Source: Acanthochromis polyacanthus
Lineage: Eukaryota > Chordata > Actinopteri > Pomacentridae
Assembly (NCBI RefSeq): GCF_021347895.1
Contig: NC_067132.1
Location: 11,028,995-11,092,994, forward strand
DNA: 64,000 bases
Direction: 5' to 3'
In this document: piece after piece, positions 1 through 44,517 of the stretch
How positions within the stretch are numbered: the first letter of the stretch is position 1
Layout of the letters: the number at the start of each line of letters is the position of its first letter
Notes under the pieces: model-generated
Told to the model about the DNA's origin: nothing
The model's database searches: none
The model's input: only the letters and a program-made list of their open reading frames with translations
Program-made: the position numbers and the translations under genes

Positions 1-269
1 AATGTTAATGTTTTCTTAAGAACATTCACATAAAAATCAACCAAAATCCAGCGAATTTCGCTGGATTTTGGTTGATTTTTATGTGAATGTTCTTAAAGAA
101 AATGTGTGTAATAACTCTTTTTTTAAAAAATAAAACTTTTACAAAATTATTGGATTTTAAGGTTTTGCAAATTTTCAGAAATGTGGGGAATTTTTTTGCT
201 GAATTTTCGTATTTTTTTCAGACAAGGAAACAATATTTTTTGGTGCCGTAAATGAGGACAACAGGAGGG
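1..269 (-). mobile_element. TTAA-flanked palindromic MITE, copy 1 (cut by window edge)
   Basis: The right part of a MITE whose full copy is at 4222-4727, in opposite orientation. It ends AACAGGAGG followed by TTAA (270-273). It carries an 81-nt hairpin at 16-96: arms of 40 nt match perfectly around a single central base (56). It has no coding capacity. A TTAA target site is typical of piggyBac-type transposases, so it is probably mobilised in trans by one. Confidence 0.72.
16..96. repeat. 81-nt perfect palindrome inside the MITE
   Basis: Left arm 16-55 and right arm 57-96 are exact reverse complements, with T56 as the only unpaired base. The sequence starts TTAAGAACATTCAC and ends GTGAATGTTCTTAA. 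The same structure with two mismatches is at 4481-4561. Confidence 0.95.
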
Positions 270-273
270 TTAA

Positions 274-1506
274 ATGTCTGCTTTCCACTGTGTTTACCTG
301 TGTGTAACATTTGTAATCAAGTCTTTCTAGACATGAATTTGAATACCTTTTGCACACCTTTTGTGTCCTTGAACTTCATTACAACACACAGTGACCAAAG
401 AAGACTTAATAAGAAGGATCTAGGAATTTGGCGAGGGGCTGAAGGAAATGTTATCTTTTGAATAATCACACCTAGTGCTCTCTGGAGGCCTCACTGGACT
501 GGAGGCATTTTACAGTCCGAGCTCATAAAGTCAAACAGGCAAAAGAAAGTCAGCTAAGCGCACAAATGTGTGAGCCACAGAATTATTATTTTTTCGCTGC
601 GTCTCTTCTCTAAATGTTTCAGTGGGAGTTGTGGGTGTGTCATCCTCGTGTTTCACCAACAAAAGCCCTTCTCTCTTCACAGTGTGCCAGCAGGCTGAAG
701 CTAAGCTAGAAGCCTTAAAACGGTGAACTTCCACACAATCACAGTTCACTCTTTCAGAACAATTAAGAACACTTTCCTTGAGCCTATTAGTTTCTGATGC
801 ACTTCCACCAGCCTGTTTCCAATCACGAGGATCCAGTGCTGCTTCTTTCTCTGGGCTGGTGTCCAGAATCTTATTGAGGGAAAACTGCAGCTGAGAGTGT
901 TGTTCTGTGCTTCAGTCCGACGTGAACGCTGTGCCGTTTAGACGACGGCGATGCTGAGAAGCCGTCCATGCCGACGTGTCTGAGCGCTGTGCTAGTGGTG
1001 GAGGGGTGGTCACAGCAGTTTTCTCTTCTTCACAGGCAGCATGCAAAAATTGCAAAATGACTATGTGTCCGACAGGAAACAGAATTTCAGGCACCAGACT
1101 CCAATACTCTTCTACGTTTGCCTTTTAAAAGCTCTATAGAACTAGAGCTTCAAAAGAAGATTGCGCTTCAACTATAAAACCTCTCGAAAACATTTTGTCT
1201 CTTTTAAAAAGCCGGTCAGCAGCGGGAAGGAAATAATAATAACAAAAAAAAATCAATGATTTCTGTTTTTAAACAGGAGCAAAATGCTGAAATGCTTGCA
1301 TATTTCATGACAGGGTTCATTTAATATTTAAGGGCTGGGGGACAGGATTGCGGCAAAAATGATGCTGCAAATGAGAAATTTGGTTTTAAATGACAAAATA
1401 GCTTATATACATTGGTGGTTATCTTGTGCAATTTTTTTTGTTTTGTTTTTCTTGGCTGAATAAACAGCGATGGGGGAGGGAGGGAGATACGAGAGGACTC
1501 CTCCCT
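274..1506 (-). other. 3'UTR of wwp1 and downstream sequence
   Basis: No further gene is visible between the stop codon and the MITE at the left edge. The part next to the stop should be 3'UTR. A minus-strand ATTAAA (1325-1320) about 185 nt after the stop is a possible polyadenylation signal, but it is weak evidence and the true end may lie further on. Confidence 0.4.
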
Positions 1507-31807
<30,301 letters not shown>

Positions 31808-32232
31808 GTCATACACCACAGTGGGAAACCTTCAAACCAACACGCAGACCAGAAAGCAAACATCAGACACACGAGATTTACTATGTCCAGTAAATGTCCA
31901 AATAAGAAACAGATGAATTCTGAACATATTGTTGAGGAGCTGTGTGGCTGAAGTCCAAGCACCTGAAAGTTGTTCAACATCCTCTGTAAGCAGGTTTCAC
32001 TTTAAAATAAAGTTCTACAAAGTGCCTGCAACTCTCACACTTACACCACTTAACACTGGTTAATATGCAACATGGCAAATATTAAGTGTAGTAAATACAC
32101 AATATTGAGAAATATTGCACATAATATATACCAATATTAAGTGCAATATTATTGTAATTTAGGTAATGTTGTAGCTAAGTGTCTGTATTAATTCTCCACA
32201 GACATAATGCTGGAAAAATTATCTACACTCAC

Positions 32233-32289
32233 GATTGGTGTGTGCTGCTAGACCCTCTGGTTCAGCCCACTCCGTGTCCCATGGCTCCT
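32233..32289 (-). other. wwp1: non-coding 5'UTR exon of wwp1 with a short uORF
   Basis: On the minus strand the segment is bounded by a pyrimidine-rich acceptor (ctttttcag) and a consensus donor (GTGAGT). The 57-nt exon carries ATGGGACACGGAGTGGGCTGA (32282-32262), a six-codon upstream reading frame ending in TGA, so it cannot contribute to the main protein. It lies between the candidate first exon near 42.2 kb and the ATG exon at 31.8 kb. Confidence 0.55.
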
Positions 32290-33486
32290 CTGAAAAAGAA
32301 AACGGCACATTTTTAGGAAAAGTTCAAACACTGATCTACGGTGATTAAAAGTGGTGGTCGACCAATTACCAGCCTGGTCAAACATCAGATTCAATATTCA
32401 ACAATTTCAGGTGAAATTAAATAATATTTTGGTTTTTAAAATGTGTTACTTTGACTCTGACGCAGCTGCTTGACCCAAGTCCCACCCACAGCACTAGATG
32501 GGGAATTTCAGCAAAGCTTTGAGTTGGAGTTTGCAGTGTTTTAAATTCGACTACTGTGAATCTGTTTATAATATAAGTTAAAAAAAAATCAATATGACAT
32601 TCTGTGAATTAACCCCTGCTGTTTTTTTCATTGTCACACAACACAGCTTTACACTCACCTTACACTTATAGTTGCAAAATTAGTTAAATTCCAAATGCAT
32701 CTTATTTCTAGTTGCACCTACAAATGCTTGATTCTCTTTGCATCAGTGACGACCTTCACTTCAGCAGCTCTCTGTTCCTCTGAGCTTGCTTTTACTGCTT
32801 CTACACTCCCCACACACTTTCTTTAAGAGGAATTATTTCTCTGCAGTGATTACATTTTACAGTGTCACTACAGTAAAGGCCAGCGTCACTTGTGAGCACC
32901 AGGTTTAGTCTGCCATAATGTAAACACAATAAAACTAATTCATAGTTCTTGGCTCCAATTCAAGAGCCATTCCTTCGCTAGTCCTTATACTTTCTACTGG
33001 TCTACTGGTCATTTTGTACACACAAAGGCTCTTCGTTTTTCCTTCACAGCTCGTGATTAGGATAATTGGGTTGAACTGAACCTGTCTAGAACCGGTGTGA
33101 TCACTCACGCTGCAGTGTGGCATGTAGCCCTGTAGTGCTGGGAAGCTACGTCTTGGATTTGAACTGTGTTCTGTCACCTTCATGTAAATGCTACAGCCAA
33201 CCCAAATATAAATACAGAGGTAGAAATATGACATGACCATCGTGTTCTGACTTTGCAAGAATGCAATGTAATAAATTATGACTTAATTAGCATCTGGAAT
33301 GCAAAGGGTTTAATTCACGTTAGCATCATTTAATAATACACAACCGTGTAACTATTATAAATTATAATAAAGTATTTAATTTTATCAAATGAGGCTCAAG
33401 TGTGTTTTCAGTGATCATTTTACATCCTTGCAACAACGGCTAACAAACAAAAAAACTGTAATTCATAGTAATTGATAGAGAATAAA

Positions 33487-34019
33487 CTAGTGCTGGGCGA
33501 TATGGCCAAAAAATAAAATCTTGATTTTTTTAGTTATCTTGGACGATTACGATTTTAATCGATTTTTGTTGTTTCTTTGTGGTCTGTTTGCTATGGCTAG
33601 TGCTAGCCATGCCGCACTCCCGTACCTGCGAGCACTCTTCCCATTCTTTAGGATGCCTCTTCCGGAGGTTCTGAAAGAGGTTAATTGTGCTGCTGCTCTT
33701 CGTTTGACTGTAGTTTGCTCTGTGTCAGTCTTGTCAAAGCCGAACCACTTCCATAGAATCGATGTAACATGAGGCCCTTTTCTCGCAACCAACTCTTCAT
33801 CTGCTGTTCTGTCCGCCATGACGGGGGTGTGAGTATTTTGGCGGAAGGAGATGAGAGGCGGAAGCAAACACCAGTGCACAAGTCGTGAAAGGCAGAAGAA
33901 GAATCTGCATTGTTATATATTTAAGCTCGCCTCGATTTTACGATTTGGTAAATTTTCAAATCGTCAGGTTTTAAAAAGGCGAATTAATCGAATTAATTAG
34001 ATTTATCGCACAGCCCTAG
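33487..34019. mobile_element. MITE with CTAGNGCTGNGCGATA ends
   Basis: The left end CTAGTGCTGGGCGATATGG and right end TTATCGCACAGCCCTAG are imperfect inverted repeats, with secondary inverted AATCGATTTT / GATTTTACG motifs inside. The centre (33590-33890) has CpG-containing unique sequence. Resembles a MITE widespread in fish; the target duplication is not clear. Confidence 0.6.
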
Positions 34020-34133
34020 AATGAACATAACTGTTATACGACATTACTGTGCTATGTACTTTACTACGCAAAACCCTGAACAACATTAGGGTCAAACAAC
34101 AAAATAGTTTTCTGTTTAGTTAGTAAAATAAGG

Positions 34134-34462
34134 GCTGCACAGTGGCTTGGTGGTTAGCACTATCTCGCGTCCCGCTTTCCCGGGATCTTTCTGCATGGAG
34201 TTTGCATGTTCTCTGTGTGCATGTGTGGATTTTCTCAAGTATTCCAACTTCCTCCCACAGTCCAAAAACATGCTGAGGTTAATTGGTAACTCTAAATTGT
34301 CTGTGGGTGTGAATGTGAGTGTGATTGTTTGTCTGTATATGTAGCCCTGTGACAGACTGGTGACCTGTCCAGGGTGTCCCCTGCCTTCACCCTAAGCAGG
34401 CTGGGATAGACTCCAGCTCCTCCACAACCCTGAGGAGGACGAAGCGTGTAGATAATGGACAA
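34134..34462 (+). repeat. tRNA-derived SINE (type A), copy 3
   Basis: Same body as 30473-30836 (GGAGTTTGCATGTTCTCTGT, GGTGACCTGTCCAGGGTGTC), but the B-box region of the head is deleted. No clear flanking duplication. Confidence 0.75.
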
Positions 34463-35970
34463 ATACTGCTTAATAGAGAATAAAGCAGTGTATGGAAATA
34501 CATTTCATTTTAAGACCACAAGCAATAACTTTCTTTGGAAAATCTCAACCCCTTTTGTCACCACTGACAGGAACGTCATCCTGGTCATCAATGTTTAGGC
34601 ATGCTAGTCTAACTTCCTTTGCAATAGCAGAGAGATCACAATGAGCCAACAAGCTAAAAACAACATACCCACTAACTGTTAGGAGACTCCGCTCAAAGAA
34701 GCCGATAAGTCAGTACGCCTACTGTTTCCTGATCCTGTACAAAGATTCTAATTAGGACAGAGCGGTTTTTGATATGATTAAACAGCCACAGCACCGGTCT
34801 GACACAGACGCTCGTTGATCGCTCAGACCATATGCTGGAGCAGGCAGCTTTTAAGCAGCTTAGAAGGAACCCAATTAAACAGACAGGGACAGTTTGAGTC
34901 AGAACTAACTGATCAGTGTGCATGCTGTAGGGCAGATGGAGGCAGAAATTATCCATGTCAGCAGCACGGTGTCAGGAGCTCAATTCATATCCTATGAATT
35001 CATTGCTGCTGGCTAACCAACCATTTAAAAAACTTTTAAGTAGAAGATCTGAAACCGAGGAAGGGCTTAGCTAACGTACAGAATGTACCAGTCGGGTATA
35101 GTCTACATATGTGACTTATCCATATGTTTACAGATACATCTAGACACATTCATACATATACTCTAGTCACCTGCTATCACTGTAAAGAGTCTGGACAAAT
35201 GACAAATGAAAGGTGTTATTAGTCAGGTAGCAGGCTGGTCAGTGGTCAGTATCTGCTAGTCGAAGTGAAAAGGCATCCTGTGGTGTTTTCCATCAATGCT
35301 TGCTTGCTTGCTGACTAGCAGTTGTGTTCTTTCCTGCCTTTGTGGGCAAAATGATGCACCTCCTGTGGCATCATCACCACCTGTCATTTAACTGCAAATC
35401 ATGATCTTGTGTGTAAGTAGAGCAGAAGGAGACAAAGTGGAGAAATATAGTCACATAACACTGTCTATGGGGAAATGAATGGGACTGACTGGGAACCTGA
35501 GGCCCAAATAGCTCCTCAAATCTCTGTCAATATGAGCTTTTTTGCTCTGCTTCAGACATAAACACATGCAGGTGCCAATGTAAATATGCTTAGTTGAAGA
35601 AAACATTTTGAAGGAAGAAACACAAAAGCAAAAAGGACCAGAGTCCCTTAACTGCACAAAAGCTGCTACCACAGACAACAGGTTGCACAATGCCTGTGAC
35701 ACATTATCCATGTTAAAGTAACCATTGGTCATCAAGGCTGCTATCTTTGTTTTCTTCTGGACAACTGTCATGTGATAAGATTGTGACAAATCAGGGAACA
35801 ACACATGGTGACAGCTCAGATCCAATCAGAAGTGAACATAGGTGTCTGCAACGTTATTTCCAAAAGTCTCTGTTTCTGCTGGTCCAGATTAAAACACAGC
35901 CTCAATGTTCAAATTATAACTGGCACACAGCATTTCTAAAATCTTCCTCTGTACAGTGTGTTTGTATACA
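34463..35970. other. wwp1 5' intron sequence without recognised feature
   Basis: No exon, RNA gene or bounded repeat could be supported in this stretch of the large 5' intron. Confidence 0.4.
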
Positions 35971-35972
35971 TA

Positions 35973-37606
<1,634 letters not shown>

Positions 37607-37608
37607 TA

Positions 37609-39900
37609 ACTCAAATACACTGAGTTTGATATACAGATATACCTAAATTTGAACATAACTAAATCCATAAAATGTTAATATATTGTGACACCAGGACCAC
37701 TTAGCGGTCTAGATGAACAAACAGTGCTTATCAACATCTTTCATTATTAAATGTAACATTTTTTTGATCCCTGAAAATCACATTTGCAAACAGTCTTCAG
37801 TCATGAACACTACAGGAGGACTGAAAAAATGTGGTTTTGTGGTTAGCAGTGTTGCTTCCGCCGAGGATGCGATCAATTCCAAGCACAAGAACTTTCTCTG
37901 TCTGTTTTTTATACTCTGTCTGTGTCTGTCTGAATTTCTTCTGGGGGCTTCAGTATATTCTCACAACCCATAAAAAAACTGCAATATACTGCAGACAAGG
38001 AACTTCCTAATCATTCTTTAACAGCGGCACTGAGCATGTGCTGTCACTTGTCCTATTTCAATATTTCTATTTTTTAAACACTACATTTTAAAACCTATAC
38101 ATTTTAGGCCTATTGAAATTATTTATTATTATTAATTAACATCATTTTCACAGCATCAGGAAGTAATTTGTACTTAACATGGTCATAATGGTATCAGTGA
38201 CTGATAGTTTAAAAAAACAACAGTATTTCTATAACCACCTTGAAACACGCACAGCACTGCAACTTGAGACATCTCACTCCTACATTCTATTTATTTCTCT
38301 GATAATGTATTGCAGATGGCTAAGTGACTGTACGATCAGCCATCTCCTCTTAAATGCTTTGTGAAAGCAACTATCAGTGTGATATACACCTTCAGAATAC
38401 TTAGCCACTGTCAACACATTAGTAACACACAACTACCTGGAAAAGATGGCATCCATTAGGCCAGACAAAGTAAATCCACGGCCTCAAACAGCCTCATTCA
38501 GCTGGGTAAAAACCAACAACTACCTGAATATGATCAGCAAAAATTCTACAACTGTTTTGTCATCAAATGCTCACCATATCTTACATTGTATGTGGTTTGT
38601 AAGGCCAATTTCAAAGAATAAATAGAGCCTCCCCATTTCCTAATTCAATATATCTAAGCCAGATTTATTTGTGTTAAGCTGCATCTATGAGGATTGTGTT
38701 TTTTTAAAAGTATGTGGATACTACTAAAGACAACATGTCTGAATAAGAGTTATTTTATCAACATAAAACTAATCAGCAGTGATTCTAATTATTGATTAGA
38801 TATTTAGGAGTTTTTTAAAGCAAAAACAGGCAAAAACTGTATTCACCTTCTCAAATATGAATAATAAATGATGTGCTGGCTGGCTTTTAGGCAGTTTTAG
38901 TTAATTTAACATTTTTGAACAAACAAACAAACAGAAGTTTGCAAATTAATCGTAAATGAAAGTAGGTGTAAGTTGCACATCCTTTTAGAATCCAAGGCCC
39001 ATGCTTCAGTACCTTTTTTTGATACTAAAAGAAATCAAAATACTGTATTTTTCTGGAATGTTTGTTTGTCTTTATGGGAGAATTTTAATTGTCCCAAGTC
39101 TACAGTGAAATAAATATAACATATGTAGCGTCATTCTGCTAAGGTAAAATAAACGGGTGCCAACTCAGAGTTTAAGAGGAACTTGCACAACACATTTAAC
39201 CTTGTAGCTTAGATTCACTTTAATTTCCATGGTCTCACTCTGGAACTGGTTGGTTACACTTTTTAAATATGCTGGTCACCCTGCACTGCAGAAAGAAAAG
39301 CCAGCAGTGTTGGTGTAGTAGATGATTCCTTACAAACACTTAGCATCCTGCTTACTGCTAGACAATGCACTTCATGCTTTGTGGGGCATGTTCACTTATG
39401 TGTCTGCTTAATGAAAAGGTTTCATTAGCAAAGGTGGGCTGAGAAACATTAGAAAATGGACTCCAGGAGTACTGAGGCTCCCTAATTTTACAGCTCTAAC
39501 TTATTTTACATTTGTACATATTATGTTTCTGTGTAGTTAAGACATAAAGTGCATCTACAAGTTAATTTCACAACATCATTAGGCAGAATAAGCTACATTT
39601 TTACCTGACAGACGACTTTAACCGGTCTACTTAGACCATCAGGCACCACAAATTTGCGATAACTGCTGCATTTAGCCTTGGTAATGAGATGGTGATCGTT
39701 GTTTTAATGTCCCTGAATACAGTTAATAGCTGCTTAAAGTGAATAACAATCTTTAACCTTAGACTTCTTTCTCTCAACAAAAATTGGGAGCTGTTTTAAT
39801 TCTCACAACTTCTACTTAGTTGACAGGGCAAACTCACTTCACACAGCGGTAGCAGACAACTCCTGTTTTCCCCACAGCTGCTTTCTTGCTTTTCAAAGGT
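37609..39900. other. wwp1 5' intron sequence without recognised feature
   Basis: A/T-rich intron sequence; no exon with splice sites, RNA gene or bounded transposon was recognised. Confidence 0.4.
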
Positions 39901-39901
39901 C

Positions 39902-39903
<2 letters not shown>

Positions 39904-39991
<88 letters not shown>
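39904..39991. repeat. (GT)n microsatellite
   Basis: About 44 uninterrupted GT units in the 5' intron of wwp1. The reading frames of Cys-Val or His-Thr across it are artefacts. Confidence 0.98.
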
Positions 39992-39992
<1 letters not shown>

Positions 39993-42028
39993 CAGTGAGA
40001 GAGTGAGAACACAAACAACTATATTTCAGATCCAGCAAGCAAAAGTTGGTGCTCAAGAGACAGCTTCCTGTAACTAATTCCCTACCTATGTGGCACCAAT
40101 ATACACAGTACATGACAGGCTGAGTGCCAAATCACTGTTCAAAGCAGACAAATAGCAAGACATTCAATGAAATATAATAGCTGAGATTGTATTAAAAAAA
40201 CTTGCACCAGTCCCTGGAGTCAAGTATGACAATTTCTTTGCGGTTTAGTCTGTCCACAAAAGGGCAACAGAAGTTAACCTGGTCTAAACTTTACTGATTA
40301 ATAATATCTTCAAAGGATGTTTGACATAACCAGGTTTTCTCTGTGTAAACCCATAAAACCTAAAACCCCAATCAAGCCATCAACTTTCTTAGTTAACCCA
40401 AGCTCTATGTGCAATCCCATGTGAGAGGGAGGTTTGACGGAGCATTTAGCTCATCTTCTGCACAAAATGGACCCACCACTGCATGTTGTCTACTCCTGTC
40501 AAAAGGAACGTGTATTTTTAATGGAGAGCTATGAAGAGTATAAAAATGTGTTAACGCAAAAAGCGCTGTACCTGCAAGTAATGCAAAACTGTTAAGTGTG
40601 TGGGTTAAAATATTTATTTCACTACTCAGTGCACTCTCCATCCAGCTGTTTATTTCTGATGTGACAAAGACACATTAGAGCTCTTAAATTGTAAACTTCA
40701 AACATGACATTCAACAAGTGCTTTTAGATCTAACACTGCCTTATATTAAATACACACTGAAACCACATTAGTTTCAGCCAAATTAAAGCAAAATTAAGGT
40801 TACTGATTCAGTATTTTCTGTAATAAAAAACAATGGACTAATTGTTTTTTTGAATCTGTGTAAAATGGACTTGTCAGTAAACCAGGATCACGCATAAAAA
40901 CATATTATCAATTTTCTGCATCACCAGCTAATAAATGTAGGTTCCTATGGCAGGGCAAAATATACAGTTTGCCTTCTGTAACTTGGTTCAGTGGCATTAC
41001 TAACCACAGCTCAGCAGGTTTGCAGATATTATGGATTTCCTAAGCTGACAATCTTCAGGAAAATAAATGGTGAGAGTCGTGCTTCTCCCAGCCAATTTAA
41101 ATCCAAAACCCCTCAGGAGCAGCTTAGTTATGTAGTATAACTAAACATGGTGAGCTAGCCTGGTTAAAGGATAAACACCTTGGTGACATTGAAAAGTCTG
41201 GCTTTAGGCTCAACGTACCTCACTACCCTATGAATTTTGCTTCTTCTGGTAGAAGCTGGGTTCAAGTTAACGAACATATAGCTGCTCTGTCTTTCTGTCT
41301 GTGTGTGTCTCAAAATTCCTTGTTTACCAGTGAGGGACTGTGAAAGTGTTAGATTGTTCCTGTTCAGTATTTATAGAAAGGGCACTACTGTTAACTTGTA
41401 GCAATGCTGTAATAATAAATAGCAGTGTCCCTTATGTCAGTCCTTATTTACCTGCGTTAACCTAAAGTATTGTGCAGAACCAAAGAAACACTTTCAAGGC
41501 AACGTGGGTACATTTAAAGGTTAAAATGTAACCGATGTTGTTTTCCTCTCAGAATACGAAGTTCAGTAAACATTAACATGAATTACTAGATCATAAACAA
41601 GCAGACTGACCCCACTTTCAAAAGATCTGTAGGCCATAAGCCACCTTGGTCATATGATAATTACTGATCATAACACATAAACTCTGTGGCAGTTAACGGA
41701 CATTTGCTAACTTTGGATAATCTACTGACATGCTAACCTTAGCTTACAAAGTGTAACTTAATAGCTAACTGCTGGCCTTCAGAAACCAAACCTCCTAAAT
41801 CTGACCCAATGTTTGCAAGCTTAGCTACATTTGCACCAGACATGTCACATAGGTAAAATATCTGTCAGAAACTGCGTGTTAATGACATGAAGCTTTGTAC
41901 TGACTAGTCTGCAACGAAAGCTAAGAGTCAGCTAGCTAGCTATCAATAAGCTAGTCAGCTAGCTGCACGAAAAAATCCTCTTTTTAGTGTTATTTGTTTC
42001 AGTAAGTAGCTTAACGTTAGCTACTTAC
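39992..42028. other. intron sequence next to candidate first exon
   Basis: No feature was recognised. The part from about 41900 has many GCTAGC/AGCTAG phrases leading into the candidate promoter region. Confidence 0.4.
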
Positions 42029-42600
42029 CGTTTTAACTACCGTTAAAATACCGGACTGGCTAGCCAGGCGGTGATATCTGCACACAAACGAAAAACTAAA
42101 CGTGTTTATTGAATCTCGAGCTGTGAATTTTGTAGTGACATTAAAGCAGATATGGCTCGTTTAGCAAGCTAGCGTTACAAACTTAGCCAAGTTAGCGATT
42201 ATCCCGTTGCTGTCTGCTAGCCGGCGTGCTAAGTAACTTACTTAGCAGCTTGGCTAATTGTCCGCCATCACGGAGCTAGTCAAACAGTTTGCGTGAATGT
42301 GAAGACAGACTTAATTTCAAACATTATGAGAAAGTGGTTCGTGTCTGTTGAAGTTACACTGAGCAGCGGCGCCGTTACCTTGTTCGCTGTTCCGCTCCTT
42401 TCCTACGGTCTCTGCGGCTCTCCGACGTTACGGTTGTCGGTGAAATGCCCAGCCGTACAGGCCCCACAGTCAGCTACAGTTCTCTTGCCATCTCTGTACA
42501 GAAGCCTCCGACTATCAAAACACACGGGCGACAGGCGCGCCACCCCAAATATTGCTGTGTAATAACACGGGAGACGAGAGTTTAACCCACGGACGTGATG
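42029..42600 (-). promoter_or_regulatory. wwp1: candidate wwp1 first non-coding exon(s) and promoter
   Basis: This is the only CpG-containing stretch upstream of the wwp1 coding exons and it sits next to AT-rich sequence on both sides. On the minus strand there are three plausible splice donors: AAG|GTAACG with the exon ending at 42379, CTAA|GTAAGT ending at 42242, and ACG|GTAAGT ending at 42029. A short ATGGCGGAC..TAG reading frame lies before the middle donor, as is common in vertebrate 5'UTRs. No TATA box was identified. Assignment as the wwp1 promoter is inference from position and strand; the true start site cannot be set from sequence alone. Confidence 0.45.
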
Positions 42601-43357
42601 CCTTCAGTTACCTACCAACCTGACGCTGTTACTGCACAGCGACTCTATGCAAACACTGATGGACAGTTAGACTAGAGCAGATGCACCTTTACTGTGCTAA
42701 TCATTTATAACTGTGGAATAAATAATCATAATATGTTTTACAGTGCTCAAACCAAGACATTCTATCACTTTTCACTCACTTGTCAATGTGACATATTGTT
42801 ATTATATCATAATAATTCTAATAATTTGCACATTCTTGTACATGTGCAGCAATCTCATTAAAATAGGAATGAAAATATTATATTTACTGTAATAATAGCT
42901 TTGATTTGCAAAATTTGCTTCTTATTTGAGTTGCAACACTTACTTTTTAAAATTCAATATCCGTTTTTACTCTTTTATTCTTTTTACACCAAAACACCAA
43001 GTCACACTTCTTATAGTCTTCTTATAAACCTGCAGTTGCACGGATTCTGATTCTAATTATGCAGACTGACTTGAAATGAAAATTTCCCACATTTCCACAT
43101 TTCTCAGAATTTCTTGCTTTTTGTTGTAATTTCACAATGCATCTAATTTTCTATCTCATATATTTGTCAAATTCATATATTGTCATACTGAAAATTTTAT
43201 TTCACTTCACAAATTGGGCTTTGGGCCCCAAGGTCCCAATATGCAAATATGAAAGGAAACAAATAATTTTTATATTCCAAAATATCTTCATAAAATCTGA
43301 CCTGACATATGTTGATACATTTTACTGTTATTATAAAGTTCTGAATTCAATAAGGTC
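42601..43357. other. sequence upstream of wwp1, no gene seen
   Basis: A/T-rich and without recognisable coding or repeat structure; it may include promoter-distal regulatory sequence, which I cannot show. Confidence 0.35.
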
Positions 43358-43712
43358 GGCTGCACAGTGTAGTAGTGGTTAGCACTTTCGCCTTGCAGCA
43401 AGAAGATCCCTGGTTCGAGTCCCGGCCTAAGCCCAGGATCTTTCTGCATTGAGTTTGCATGTTCTCCCTGTGCATGCGTGGGTTTTCTACGGGTACTCCG
43501 GCTTCCTCCCACAGTCCAAAAATATGCTGAGGTTAATTGATCACTCTAAATTGCCCGTAGGTGTGATTGTTTGTCTGTATATGTAGCCCTGTGACAGACT
43601 GGCGACCTGTCCAGGGTGTCCCCTGCCTTCACCCGAGTCAGCTGGGATAGGCTCCAGCACCCCGCGACCCTAGTGAGGATAAAGCGGTGTATAGAGAATG
43701 GATGGATGGATT
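43358..43712 (+). repeat. tRNA-derived SINE (type A), copy 4
   Basis: Flanked by AATAAGGTC at 43349-43357 and 43713-43721. The head contains GTAGTGGTTAGCACT and a consensus RNA polymerase III B box GGTTCGAGTCC (43412-43422); the tail ends in a short GGATGGATGGA run. It is the best preserved head of the four copies. Confidence 0.87.
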
Positions 43713-44362
43713 AATAAGGTCCTGAAGGATGTTCAGTCAAACCATTTGAGATGAAAAAACACACTTTTTGGGGGGTAAAATGCTTACGGCTCAACTCCAC
43801 ATCACTTGATGTTGTTTTATTCTGTAAATAAACATTGCAAAATAAGTTGTAATTAAATTGCTATTTTGCATTTATTACAGAGGCACTTCACACACGAAAA
43901 CAGCGTGCCCTTCAGATCCCAACTGATGTAATTTGTTTTCATCCAGATGTTAATACAGTTGGTCCATGATTCTGAGATACATCCTACACACCATCTGTGA
44001 TACAACCTGGGTTCACTGTACACACTAGAAAGTCATGTATGGTTCTTTTTTCCAACACCTAACAAATGCATGGCTGCAAGAAAATAATAATAATAATAAT
44101 TTGATAATTTAGATAAACATTATTCCGATCGGTTGGGTTGACATAATCATGTTGGTAATTGCATCAGCTTAACATGGTGTATAACTGAAAGTGAAATTTC
44201 TGATAACAAAAATTGCCTTGATAATTGCATTTTTATTCACTTTGAGGTCAGGATTTCAAATGCCCTCTTCTACTGTCTTAATATTGGGCAATTTAATTCT
44301 TAAAAGTTGTCAACTTCAATACTTGTGTTCATGATTATAGTATCACTTAAAAATCACACGTA

Positions 44363-44517
44363 CACTGCCAGTTAAAACTATAAAAGAGCACCTATGAAAT
44401 TGTGTTGTAAACAAAAAACTGTTAGTCTTCGGTGTTAATCTACAATGTAGAAAATAATACAAATAAATAAAAAGCATTGAATGAGAAGGTGTGTCCAAAT
44501 TTTTTTGACTGGTAGTG
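44363..44517. mobile_element. short Tc1-type MITE
   Basis: The left end TACACTGCCAGTTAAAA and right end TTTTTGACTGGTAGTGTA are inverted and include TA at both outer edges. The inner right part (GAATGAGAAGGTGTGTCC) is shared with Tc1 ends near 57080. Confidence 0.65.

Noticed and set aside
175..461. Short frames at the left edge on both strands
   Set aside because: They cross the boundary of the MITE ending at 269 and have no domain or codon bias.
33521..33881. Overlapping frames on both strands in the 33.5-34.0 kb MITE
   Set aside because: They lie within a repeat with inverted ends and encode no recognisable motif.
42293..42562. 89-codon plus-strand frame opposite the candidate wwp1 promoter, possible divergent gene
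   Set aside because: No domain, no clear splice donor continuing a coding exon, and composition explained by CpG-containing promoter sequence.
43380..43425. tRNA-like A and B box sequence
   Set aside because: It is the head of a SINE with target duplications and lacks a cloverleaf and 3' end, so it is not a tRNA gene.
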